This document shows positions 17,059 through 24,107 of a stretch of DNA of 43,672 bases, piece by piece. How positions within the stretch are numbered: the stretch's first letter is position 1; the number at the start of each line of letters is the position of its first letter. Both the position numbers and the translations under genes were made by a program. The stretch is from JBNAVY01 sp049700195 (lineage in GTDB: Bacteria > Bacillota > Thermoanaerobacteria > Thermoanaerobacterales > Thermoanaerobacteraceae): assembly GCA_049700195.1 (NCBI GenBank), contig JBNAVY010000016.1, positions 1 to 43,672 on the forward strand, given 5' to 3'. The notes under the pieces were generated by a model. It was not told the origin of the DNA, made no database searches, and worked only from the letters and a program-made list of their open reading frames with translations.

Positions 17059-17514
17059 ATGTCTGTTGAAAGTGTAAAAAAATATTTCGAAATAATGGGT
17101 TTTAATTTAGAAGTACGAATTTTTACTGATACAAGCACAGTAGATAAAGCGGCAAAATCTTTGGGGGTTACACCAGGTGAAATTGCAAAATCAATACTTT
17201 TCAAATTAAAAGATAAATTTATAATGGTTGTAACTGCAGGTGATAAAAAGATTGATAATAGAAAATTTAAAGAAACATTTAACACAAAAGCTAAGATGGC
17301 TTCTGCAGAAGAAGTGCTTGAAATTACAGGTCATCCTGTCGGAGGCGTATGTCCTTATGCGTTAAAAACTCCAATAGAAATATATTATGATAAATCTTTA
17401 AAAAAATATAAAATTGTATACCCTGCGGCAGGAGATATAAATGCTGCTGTTAAAATAAATGTTTCTGAAATTGACAAAATAGTTAAAGGAGAATGGATTG
17501 ATGTATGTCAGTAG
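17059..17514 (+). CDS. YbaK/EbsC-type aminoacyl-tRNA deacylase
   Basis: A 151-residue single-domain YbaK/ProX editing protein. Such proteins hydrolyse mischarged tRNA, typically Cys-tRNA(Pro), in trans. The conserved lysine segment GEIAKSILFK and the GHPVGGVCPYAL loop of the active site are visible. The start has AGGAGG 8 nt upstream. It follows metH by 21 bp on the same strand and is probably the third gene of the SAM-controlled operon, which would tie removal of mis-acylated tRNA to sulfur amino-acid status (inference). Its last six codons form the left arm of a terminator shared with cotJC. Confidence 0.88.
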   Translation: MSVESVKKYFEIMGFNLEVRIFTDTSTVDKAAKSLGVTPGEIAKSILFKLKDKFIMVVTAGDKKIDNRKFKETFNTKAKMASAEEVLEITGHPVGGVCPYALKTPIEIYYDKSLKKYKIVYPAAGDINAAVKINVSEIDKIVKGEWIDVCQ

Positions 17515-17534
17515 TTGACATACATCAATCCATT
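17492..17534. terminator. Bidirectional terminator inside gene ends
   Basis: Perfect 19-nt arms (17492-17510 and 17516-17534) with a 5-nt loop that carries the TAG stop of the ybaK-like gene (17512-17514). The right arm reaches into the cotJC stop codon (17533-17535). T-runs are weak on both sides, so termination strength is less certain than the structure. Confidence 0.7.
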
Positions 17535-18105
17535 AATAAAACTTTTTGCTTTCATAAAATTCGCGTACCCGTCCTAAAGTTTCTCCAAATCTTTGGAAAT
17601 GAACTATTTCTCTTTCTCTTAAGAATTTTAAAGTATCTTTAACACAGGGGTCATCTGTAAGGTTAATAAGGTGTTCATATGTTGATCTTGCTTTTTCCTC
17701 TGCTGCCATATCTTCTGTTAAATCAGCTATTACATCATCTTTGCATTGTATATAAGAAGCAGTCCAAGGCATACCTGTTGTGTCTGAATAAAAAATGCCT
17801 CTGCCATGTTCTGTATAATTTTCACCAAGACCTTCCCTTTTTAAAATTTCTACAGGAACACCTTTTAAAAGTTTAAAAACAAGAGTAGCTATTATTTCTA
17901 AATGAGCAAATTCTTCAGTTCCTATATCTGTAAGTGTTGCTTTTGATTGTCCTGTAGGCATAGTATATCTTTGTGTCTGATATCTTAGTGCAGCAGCTAG
18001 TTCTCCATCAGGCCCTCCATATTGTGCTATAAGATATTTGGCCATTTTGACATCGGCTTTACAAACCTTTGCTGGATATTGCAGCTTTTTTTCATAAATC
18101 CACAT
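17533..18105 (-). CDS. cotJC: Spore coat protein CotJC, manganese-catalase family
   Basis: A 190-residue ferritin-like four-helix protein of the manganese catalase family, a component of the spore coat. Metal-binding candidates are GGPDGELAAALRYQTQRY, TDIGTEEFAHLEII (a Glu and ExxH pair) and AEEKARSTYEHL with REREIVHFQRFGE. The N-terminus MWIYEKKLQYP is typical of CotJC. It is the last gene of the cotJABC operon, 12 bp after cotJB. In B. subtilis this operon is expressed in the mother cell under sigma-E. I could not confirm a sigma-E promoter here. Its presence marks the organism as a sporeformer. Confidence 0.95.
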   Translation of the reverse strand: MWIYEKKLQYPAKVCKADVKMAKYLIAQYGGPDGELAAALRYQTQRYTMPTGQSKATLTDIGTEEFAHLEIIATLVFKLLKGVPVEILKREGLGENYTEHGRGIFYSDTTGMPWTASYIQCKDDVIADLTEDMAAEEKARSTYEHLINLTDDPCVKDTLKFLREREIVHFQRFGETLGRVREFYESKKFY

Positions 18106-18117
18106 TTTTAAACCTCC

Positions 18118-18375
18118 TTAATACTCTATTTCCCAAGGCCATGGATCATCAACCCATCTCCATGGGAATTGGCTTTTTGAGTATCCAAAAACTGAAAGAG
18201 GACCATAAAAATTTTCATATTGTTTTTTTAGATTATTAAGCTGTTCTGAATAAAAATTATAGTCTTGAACTGCTTTTTGATCCTGACAATGAGTATCCAA
18301 ATATAAATTTAAATCTATACAAAAAAATTCTATTTCCATTATTTTCTTAAGTAAAGAAAGCTGTGCTATTTCCAT
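18118..18375 (-). CDS. cotJB: Spore coat protein CotJB
   Basis: An 85-residue coat protein with the family pattern: a helical N-terminal half (LSLLKKIMEIEFFCIDLNLYLDTH), then YNFYSEQLNNLKKQYENFYGPLS and the tryptophan-rich end FPWRWVDDPWPWEIEY. ATG 18375 is selected because GAGGTGA lies directly upstream, inside the last codons of cotJA. A GTG at 18384 overlaps the cotJA stop but lacks a site. It lies between cotJA and cotJC and probably packs with them in the inner coat. Confidence 0.93.
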   Translation of the reverse strand: MEIAQLSLLKKIMEIEFFCIDLNLYLDTHCQDQKAVQDYNFYSEQLNNLKKQYENFYGPLSVFGYSKSQFPWRWVDDPWPWEIEY

Positions 18376-18380
18376 TATAA

Positions 18381-18545
18381 TCACCTCGTTTTTTCATGGA
18401 TATAAGGTATATCTAATTCAGGGAAAATAGTTCCTTTTTTAATTGCTTCTTCAGGAGGATATGAAGAAACATATTTCTGTAAAGGTATATAAGCCTGAGC
18501 AAGTTTTAAACCGGATAAATTGTAGTTGATGTTATAATCATACAT
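18381..18545 (-). CDS. cotJA: Spore coat associated protein CotJA
   Basis: A 54-residue protein beginning MYDYNINYNLSG with the CotJA core LAQAYIPLQKYVSSYPPEEA followed by IKKGTIFPELDIPY. Start ATG 18545 has GGAGGTC upstream. The TGA stop (18383-18381) abuts the cotJB ribosome site, which suggests coupled translation. It is the first gene of the cotJABC unit, downstream of the terminator that ends the sodium-pump operon. Confidence 0.93.
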   Translation of the reverse strand: MYDYNINYNLSGLKLAQAYIPLQKYVSSYPPEEAIKKGTIFPELDIPYIHEKTR

Positions 18546-18609
18546 TTTATATGACCTCCATAATATATTTTAATATATAATATTCAAATGTATTATTCTG
18601 TGACATAAA

Positions 18610-18635
18610 AAAAACGGTCTGTTAAGACCGTTTTT
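18610..18635 (-). terminator. Terminator of the sodium-pump operon
   Basis: An 11-bp stem AAAAACGGTCT/AGACCGTTTTT (18610-18620, 18625-18635) with loop GTTA. On the minus strand it is followed by a run of T (complement of the A-run at 18607-18610). It lies 8 nt after the end of the decarboxylase beta-subunit gene. Confidence 0.85.
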
Positions 18636-18642
18636 GGAAATT

Positions 18643-19770
18643 TTAGTGTACACCTAACAATACAAGCATTATGCCACCAGCGATAGCTGTGCCAAAAACA
18701 CCTGCAAGATTTGGACCCATAGCATGCATGATTAAAAAGTTGTAGGGATTTTCTTTTACAGCAACAGAATGTGAAACCCTTGCTGCTATAGGTACAGAAG
18801 CTATACCTGCTGAGCCAATTAAAGGATTAATTTTGCCTCCTGAAAGTTTATTTAAAAATTTTGCACCTAAAACTCCACCAGCTGTACCCGTCATAAAAGC
18901 TATAAGTCCAAGTAGAATTATTTCTAAAGTTTTAAGAGTTAAAAATGTATCAGCTTTCATGGTTGAACCTATTGATATACCAAGTAAAATAGTAATAACA
19001 TTCATAAATTCACCACTAGCAGTTTTAGCGAGTCTATCAACAACTCCGGATTCTTTTAACAAGTTTCCAAGCATTAACATAGTTATAAGTGGTGCTATTG
19101 GTGGAAGCAGTAAATCTATAAGTATTGTTATAACTATTGGGAATACAATTTTTTCAGTTTTTGAAACAGGTCTTGCTTGTTTCATCATTATTTGACGTTC
19201 AGATTTTGTTGTAAGCATTTTCATTACAGGTGGTTGAATTAAAGGCATTAAGGCCATATAAGAATATGCTGCTACAGAAATCTGTGCCATTAGTTCTGGC
19301 GCAAGCTTTTGTGTTACATATATCGCCATAGGTCCATCAGCACCACCAATTATACCTATTGCTCCAGCTTCAAATATGCTAAAGCCGAGTATCTTTGCTC
19401 CGATTAGAGCTATAAAAATTCCTATATGTGCAAATGCTCCTAAAATAATCAAACTTGGATTTGCTATCATGGGTCCGAAATCGGTCATTGCTCCAACTCC
19501 TAGAAAAATAAGGGGAGGATATATTACTTCTTTTACTCCAAGATAAAAAAAGTTTATAAGACCTCCCGGCTGCAATAAATCAGTAGCTGGAATGTTTGCA
19601 ATAATACTTCCAAAACCTATTGGTAAAAGTAAAAAAGGTTCATATTTTTTTACAATTGCAAGATATATTAGTAAAATTCCAACAAAAATTAAGAATAGGT
19701 TTCCTAAAGATAAATGAATTAGACCAGTTGTTTCAATCATTTCCTTTAAAAGTTTAAAAATCATATTCAT
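18643..19770 (-). CDS. Na+-translocating decarboxylase beta subunit (GcdB/MmdB/OadB type)
   Basis: A 375-residue polytopic membrane protein that pumps Na+ outward using the free energy of decarboxylation of a biotin-bound carboxyl group. Family hallmarks are LGVGAMTDFGPMIANP, AGAIGIIGGADGPMAIYVT (the conserved Asp region), YSYMALMPLIQPPVM and GSAGIASVPIAARVSH near the C-terminus. The length matches the short beta subunits of glutaconyl-CoA and methylmalonyl-CoA decarboxylases rather than the longer oxaloacetate ones. ATG 19770 is preferred, since AAGGAGTG is 8 nt upstream; a GTG four codons earlier overlaps that site. It follows a small OadG-like gene and the HutP-type attenuator. Alpha and biotin-carrier subunits are not in this window. 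Confidence 0.92.
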   Translation of the reverse strand: MNMIFKLLKEMIETTGLIHLSLGNLFLIFVGILLIYLAIVKKYEPFLLLPIGFGSIIANIPATDLLQPGGLINFFYLGVKEVIYPPLIFLGVGAMTDFGPMIANPSLIILGAFAHIGIFIALIGAKILGFSIFEAGAIGIIGGADGPMAIYVTQKLAPELMAQISVAAYSYMALMPLIQPPVMKMLTTKSERQIMMKQARPVSKTEKIVFPIVITILIDLLLPPIAPLITMLMLGNLLKESGVVDRLAKTASGEFMNVITILLGISIGSTMKADTFLTLKTLEIILLGLIAFMTGTAGGVLGAKFLNKLSGGKINPLIGSAGIASVPIAARVSHSVAVKENPYNFLIMHAMGPNLAGVFGTAIAGGIMLVLLGVH

Positions 19771-19785
19771 TATAATTGCCACTCC

Positions 19786-19929
19786 TTATTTTTTTCTTTT
19801 ATATTGTTCAATTTTATTTATTAAGGGAAATAATTTTAACAAACCTCCTATAACTAAAAGAAGTAGTAAAAGCAAAATCATATCTATTATTGAGAGATAA
19901 ACTGCTCCTAAAACAGTATTTGGTATCAT
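19786..19929 (-). CDS. Small OadG-like membrane protein (decarboxylase gamma/delta candidate)
   Basis: A 47-residue protein, MIPNTVLGAVYLSIIDM and then a leucine-rich single membrane helix (residues ~12-34), ending in a basic tail KIEQYKRKK. The ATG at 19929 has GGAGGTGATAAA directly upstream. The stop lies 15 bp before the beta-subunit ATG, so the two are co-translated. Gamma/delta subunits of biotin-dependent sodium pumps have one N-terminal helix and a short or extended hydrophilic tail and anchor the complex. Topology and position support that role here, but there is no distinct sequence motif. Confidence 0.65.
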   Translation of the reverse strand: MIPNTVLGAVYLSIIDMILLLLLLLVIGGLLKLFPLINKIEQYKRKK

Positions 19930-19980
19930 TTTATCACCTCCATGTATTTATATGAGAAGTACAAAATATACAATATAAAA

Positions 19981-20019
19981 AGAGCCATATTTAATTACGA
20001 CTCTATCACTCAATCACTA
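19981..20019 (-). promoter_or_regulatory. Candidate HutP-dependent attenuator upstream of the sodium-pump genes
   Basis: On the minus strand a hairpin AGAGTC/GGCTCT (20004-19999 with 19986-19981; 12-nt loop, one U-G pair) is followed by five T residues, an intrinsic terminator between hutP and the small OadG-like gene. Three NAG triplets, TAG (20019-20017), GAG (20011-20009) and GAG (20003-20001), are spaced exactly 8 nt start to start, and the third lies in the 5' arm of the hairpin. HutP of B. subtilis binds arrays of NAG triplets (4-nt spacers as I recall; 5-nt here) with L-histidine and Mg2+ and blocks a terminator. Binding here would disrupt the hairpin and permit transcription of the pump genes. 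The hairpin could instead simply end hutP transcription. Confidence 0.55.
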
Positions 20020-20029
20020 ATATAATTTT

Positions 20030-20458
20030 TTAAAGATGCATTATACCAAAACCCATTCTTTCATGATTTGTAAGTGGGTGAAGTGCTGATTTACCAAACA
20101 TAGAAACAGCAATCCACTGATTGTCAGATACAATAGCAACTTTCATCATAAGGCTGACATCAAGAGGTATATTAAGGGATAAAGATTTTACAGCTTCAAT
20201 TGTTGCGTGTAAAAGTGCATGCATAGAAGTAGGTCTTTTTTCAATAATATTATTATTTAATGCAGCTCCTGTAACAGCAGAAATAATTTTATCATTAAAT
20301 TCACTGCTTTTACCACCAACTTCTGTTACTGCACTTCTAAAACCTCTTTTGTTTAAATTAAGTTTAATAAATTCTTCTACTTCTCTATCTTCTGAAACTG
20401 ATAATAAAATTGCACCTTTTGCAGCATTTAAATTCTTAAAAATAATTTCATTTACCAT
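20030..20458 (-). CDS. hutP: HutP-family histidine-responsive RNA antiterminator
   Basis: A 142-residue protein (B. subtilis HutP is 148) with the family's key residues. SMHALLHATIEA (His80, His84, Glu88) matches the SHALYHATMEA metal and RNA-binding helix. DNQWIAVSMFG matches the DWIAVSLYG strand, and the end HERMGFGIMHL matches HETFGVGINHI, with His141 as third metal ligand. HutP forms hexamers that, with L-histidine and Mg2+, bind NAG-repeat RNA and prevent termination in the histidine-utilisation operon. No hut catabolic genes are present here; the downstream genes are a sodium-pump pair. NAG arrays flank the gene on both sides, so it probably regulates itself and the pump. There is no strong Shine-Dalgarno besides the GAG-rich leader. 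Confidence 0.85.
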   Translation of the reverse strand: MVNEIIFKNLNAAKGAILLSVSEDREVEEFIKLNLNKRGFRSAVTEVGGKSSEFNDKIISAVTGAALNNNIIEKRPTSMHALLHATIEAVKSLSLNIPLDVSLMMKVAIVSDNQWIAVSMFGKSALHPLTNHERMGFGIMHL

Positions 20459-20460
20459 TA

Positions 20461-20514
20461 CTTATTCACTCACTCTCTCAAAAATAGTATACAACGATAA
20501 TAAATTTATGTAAA
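20461..20514 (-). promoter_or_regulatory. hutP promoter and NAG-repeat leader
   Basis: On the minus strand TTTACA (20514-20509) and TATACT (20491-20486) are 17 nt apart, giving a predicted start near 20479. The transcript would then begin directly with GAGAGAGTGAGTGAATAAG and reach the hutP ATG after about 21 nt. Three NAG triplets at 20479, 20471 and 20463 are spaced 8 nt apart, as in the attenuator downstream of hutP. HutP bound here would cover the whole leader and the ribosome landing site, suggesting translational autoregulation. Confidence 0.5.
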
Positions 20515-21021
20515 GGTTTTTTTGATATAAATATATTTATTAAAAATTATAAATATCAATCTTTTTTCTTAATTACAAAAGGTCATATTTTATAAACCCA
20601 ATTTAGTAACTGTTTTGTACTCTCATTTTGTCTGCTCTTTCTTATAATTTACTTATAAAAATAATTGTTATGTATAGCTTTCATAGATGTTAATGTCAAT
20701 TTAATAAAATAAATATGATTCAGATGATTTTTGTATAATTTATTAGTTTTTTTCTTTTTAAGAGTATTATATCATAGAATAATCAATTAAATTAAAAACA
20801 ATAGCGGGTATTAATTTTTCCCGCTATTGTTTTAAAATGCTTTTATGGATTTTCCAATATAGCTAAAAATATTTCTGGATCATTAAAATAACATGTATTG
20901 GCTAAATTATCAAATGTAAATACACAGTACTATTAATTTTAATTTATTTAAGTAATTAAATAATAAAATTTATTACCTTTCATGTCTATAAATTCAAGAT
21001 GCATGACCATAAAATCATCTA
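20515..21021. other. Intergenic region between hutP and the oxidoreductase
   Basis: AT-rich. It holds the terminator at 20795-20833 and, on the minus strand, a short open frame (20929-20843) that lacks a start and ends NDPEIFLAILENP. The scrap looks protein-like, but its family cannot be named. Between 20540 and 20790 I see nothing. Confidence 0.4.
20795..20833 (-). terminator. Intrinsic terminator, probably of the oxidoreductase gene
   Basis: A 14-bp perfect stem AAAACAATAGCGGG/CCCGCTATTGTTTT (20795-20808, 20820-20833) with an 11-nt loop. On the minus strand it is followed by TTTTTAATTT. It lies about 190 nt past the end of the gene at 21022-22842. Confidence 0.65.
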
Positions 21022-22842
21022 TTAAATTAAAAGTGACAGTTGAGCACCATCTCTGATTGCTTCTACTGCTGATGCTACCTTATTGCAGTCGCCAATAAAG
21101 TAATACTTGTCATTATTTATTAGATCTTCTAATTCTTTATCTGGAAGATTACCAATAGCTGTAATTATATCATCAACTTTTAATACTTTATACTCATTAT
21201 TAATACTAAATAAGATTTTCCCATCAGATATTTCTTTTATTATAGTTTTAGTAAATATACTGACATTAAGTTTTTTAAGTCTGTTTAAAAGAAGCTTTCT
21301 TGTCATGGGAAATATACCTTCGCCAACTTCATCTTTAGCCTCAAATATTGTTATAGTTTTGCCTTTTTCTGCAAGGTATTCAGCTGTTTCAAGGCCTGTA
21401 AGGCCACCACCAATTACTGCAATTTTATTACCTTTTGGTAAATTACCATATAAAACATCTATTGCATTATAGGATTTAATATCCATTTCTAAGTTTAGTT
21501 TCTTTGGTTTAGAACCTGTTGCAATAACAATTTTATCATGGGTCATTTCTTTTAAATCATTTAAGGTTATATTTTTATTTAAGTGTATTTTTATATCATA
21601 TTTTTTTAAATCACTTTCTAAATATTCTACGATTCTGCCTATTTCATCTTTATATGGTGGTACTTTTGCAACATTTAATTGTCCCCCAAGTTTATTACTT
21701 TTTTCATATAACTCGACATTGTGACCTTTCTTTGCAAGATATTTTGCTGCAGCCATACCTGCAGGTCCACCGCCAATTACAGCAATATAAAGAGGCTTAT
21801 CTGTTTTAACTTCAAATATTTTTTCTCTGCCGACTTGGGGATTAAATATACATGATACAGGCAAATCTTTTAAAATATTAGCAATACAAGCCTGATTACA
21901 ATGAATACAATATCTTATGTCATCGTTGTTACCATTTCTTAATTTTTCGATGCAGTCAGGATCACTTATAAGTCCTCTTGCAATACCAATAAAATCAGCG
22001 GCTTTGTTATTTAATATTTCTTCCCAATCGCTTGCAAATCCAAGTTTATTGGCTGCTATTATAGGTACATTTACATTTTCCTTTATTTTTTTTAAAAACT
22101 CAAGTAAAGGCTTATCAGGTATGCCTATTGGTGATATATGGTATTCCGATGTTGAGCCAACACCAGCTGAAATATCAAGAGCGTCAGCACCATATCTTTC
22201 AAGTAACTTTGCAAATTTTATACTTTCTTCAATTTCAAAACCTCCATCTGTAAAATCACGGGCATTTATTCGGCAAATAACATCAAAATTAGGAAGTTGT
22301 TTTTTTATTTCTTTTAAAATGTCAATAGCAAACTTGCATCTTCCTTCAAAGCTGATACCATATTCATCATTTCTTTTATTTACGTTAGGCGATAAAAATT
22401 GATTAACAAACCAACCATGAGCAAAATGAAGTTCAATAAGATCAAATCCTGCATTTTTTGCCCTGACTGCCGCAGATGAAAAATCTTTAACAAAATCTAC
22501 TATCTGTACTGTTGTAAAATCTGATGGCTTATATTTTGGATTATGCATTGCAAGCTGTATTCCTGCCTTTGCACCGTTTTTATGCAATAAATCTACCAAC
22601 TTTTTAAGTCCATCTATTTTGTCATCATTATCTATGCCAAGCTGGTTAACAAAAAATTTACCTATTTTATTTACATAACTTGCTTCTACAATAACTAATG
22701 AAACATCTTTTGACCTTCTATTATAATATTCTAACTCTTCATCGCTTACAAATCCATTGTTAGATAAATTTGTAACTGTAGGTAACATAACAAACCTGTT
22801 TTTTAATTTAATATTTCCTATTTTGCCTTCGTTAAATAACAA
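21022..22842 (-). CDS. Old-yellow-enzyme/2,4-dienoyl-CoA reductase family oxidoreductase
   Basis: A 606-residue FMN, 4Fe-4S and FAD enzyme. The N-terminal TIM barrel (1-~320) has LIELHFAHGWFVNQFLSP and the HFAHG substrate-binding pair. The iron-sulfur ligands are CIHCNQACIANILKDLPVSC near 312-331. The C-terminal FAD/NAD(P) half has two Rossmann motifs, VIGGGPAGMAAAKYLAKKG (~355) and VIGGGLTGLETAEYLAEKG (~475), and a terminal FAD loop FIGDCNKVASAVEAIRDG. Electrons pass from NAD(P)H through FAD and the cluster to FMN, reducing an activated C=C bond. It could act on dienoyl-CoA, enoates or another unsaturated acid. It is divergent from a LysR regulator that likely controls it. Confidence 0.9.
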   Translation of the reverse strand: MLFNEGKIGNIKLKNRFVMLPTVTNLSNNGFVSDEELEYYNRRSKDVSLVIVEASYVNKIGKFFVNQLGIDNDDKIDGLKKLVDLLHKNGAKAGIQLAMHNPKYKPSDFTTVQIVDFVKDFSSAAVRAKNAGFDLIELHFAHGWFVNQFLSPNVNKRNDEYGISFEGRCKFAIDILKEIKKQLPNFDVICRINARDFTDGGFEIEESIKFAKLLERYGADALDISAGVGSTSEYHISPIGIPDKPLLEFLKKIKENVNVPIIAANKLGFASDWEEILNNKAADFIGIARGLISDPDCIEKLRNGNNDDIRYCIHCNQACIANILKDLPVSCIFNPQVGREKIFEVKTDKPLYIAVIGGGPAGMAAAKYLAKKGHNVELYEKSNKLGGQLNVAKVPPYKDEIGRIVEYLESDLKKYDIKIHLNKNITLNDLKEMTHDKIVIATGSKPKKLNLEMDIKSYNAIDVLYGNLPKGNKIAVIGGGLTGLETAEYLAEKGKTITIFEAKDEVGEGIFPMTRKLLLNRLKKLNVSIFTKTIIKEISDGKILFSINNEYKVLKVDDIITAIGNLPDKELEDLINNDKYYFIGDCNKVASAVEAIRDGAQLSLLI

Positions 22843-22917
22843 TATTAATCACCTCTTCTATATGATATTTTAAAACTTGTTTTTGTATAAGTAAAATAAT
22901 ATGATATTATCAAATAT

Positions 22918-22933
22918 ATAAGTAAATACTTAT
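22918..22933. promoter_or_regulatory. 16-bp palindrome between divergent genes, LysR operator candidate
   Basis: The perfect inverted repeat ATAAGT-AAAT-ACTTAT lies just before the LysR ribosome site in the intergenic region shared with the oxidoreductase. A partial copy (ATAAGTAAA) stands near 22888. LysR-type proteins bind such AT-rich T-N11-A dyads between divergent genes. Confidence 0.5.
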
Positions 22934-22945
22934 GAGGTGAAGAAA

Positions 22946-23833
22946 ATGAATTTAAGAGAAATTAAAATATTTTTAACTGTATGTGAATGTGGAAGCATGT
23001 CTGATGCGGCAAGAAAATTATATATGACGCAACCATCTATAAGTCAGACAATATCTGAACTTGAAGAGGAATTAAATGTAAAACTCTTTGAAAGAATCAG
23101 TAAAAAACTTTTTTTAACTTATCCAGGTAAAATCCTACAAGAACATGGTAAAAAAATAATCATGCTTTTAAATGAGGTGCAAAATAATATTTTAGATATA
23201 GCAAATATGAATACTGGTAGACTACGAATTGGTGCGAGTACTACTATAGGAATATATCTACTGCCAGATTTAATAGGAGAATTCAATAAAGAATATAAAA
23301 ACATAGAATTGGATTTTACTATTGATAATACAGGTATTATTGAAAAAATATTACTTGAAAACATTGTTGATATAGGTATTGTAGAAGGCCCTGTACACTC
23401 AAAAGATATAGTTGTTAAACCATACATTTATGATGAATTATATCTTATATGCTCAAAAGAACATAAATGGGCAAGGGAAAAATCTATAAAACCTGAAGCA
23501 ATTGAAGAAGAAAATTTAATTATTCGCGAACAAGGCAGCGGTACCAGAGAAGTTTTTGATAATACTATGTTTAAACATAATTATAAATATAATATTAAAC
23601 ACGTATTAAACAATACTGAAGCAATAAAAAAGGCTGTTGAAGCAAATATAGGTGTATCATGCATATCTAAAATAGCTATAAAAGAGGAATTAAAAAGTGG
23701 TAAACTGATGAAGATTGATGTTGCTGGTATTGAATTTAAAAGGGAATTAAATATAATATATCATAAAGATAAATATCACACTAAGTTGTTTGATGAATTT
23801 ATAAATTATTTATTAAATAATACTAACATATGA
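22946..23833 (+). CDS. LysR family transcriptional regulator
   Basis: A 295-residue regulator. Its N-terminal winged helix-turn-helix reads MNLREIKIFLTVCECGSMSDAARKLYMTQPSISQTISELEEEL. A linker and the two-lobed effector-binding domain (~90-295) follow, with LRIGASTTIGIYLLPDLIGEF and a C-terminal lobe. ATG 22946 is used because GAGGTGAAG (22934-22942) precedes it closely; a GTG three codons earlier lies inside that site. It probably regulates the oxidoreductase transcribed in the opposite direction and senses that enzyme's substrate (inference from arrangement). Confidence 0.92.
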   Translation: MNLREIKIFLTVCECGSMSDAARKLYMTQPSISQTISELEEELNVKLFERISKKLFLTYPGKILQEHGKKIIMLLNEVQNNILDIANMNTGRLRIGASTTIGIYLLPDLIGEFNKEYKNIELDFTIDNTGIIEKILLENIVDIGIVEGPVHSKDIVVKPYIYDELYLICSKEHKWAREKSIKPEAIEEENLIIREQGSGTREVFDNTMFKHNYKYNIKHVLNNTEAIKKAVEANIGVSCISKIAIKEELKSGKLMKIDVAGIEFKRELNIIYHKDKYHTKLFDEFINYLLNNTNI

Positions 23834-23858
23834 TCAAAATGCAAAATTTAATCATATG
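23827..23858 (+). terminator. Weak terminator after the LysR gene
   Basis: CATATGAT/ATCATATG (23827-23834, 23851-23858) forms an 8-bp stem including the LysR stop codon, with a T-run starting 6 nt later. The stem is AT-rich and the T-run distant, so support is limited. Confidence 0.3.
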
Positions 23859-24107
23859 CTGCAATTTTTTAATGTTATAACATTTGAGTATTATTTTTAA
23901 TAGTCTGCAACTGCACGCAGTAACATTTTTAATCAATATTTTATTTTCAACATATTTTGAGAAATCTTCTGCTATAGATATTTTAAATTTAGATCCACAA
24001 TTTAAATAACTTTTTTATATAAAAAGTTAAAATATTTTAGAATATTATTTGTTAATCATATAAATTTGATATAATAATCATGATATATAAAAAAAGGAGA
24101 CAAAAGT

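Noticed and set aside
23834..24030. Startless minus-strand frame of about 60 codons between the LysR gene and rlmD
   Set aside because: Cysteine-rich but without start, ribosome site or recognisable motif. Could be decay or chance; support is too weak to call.
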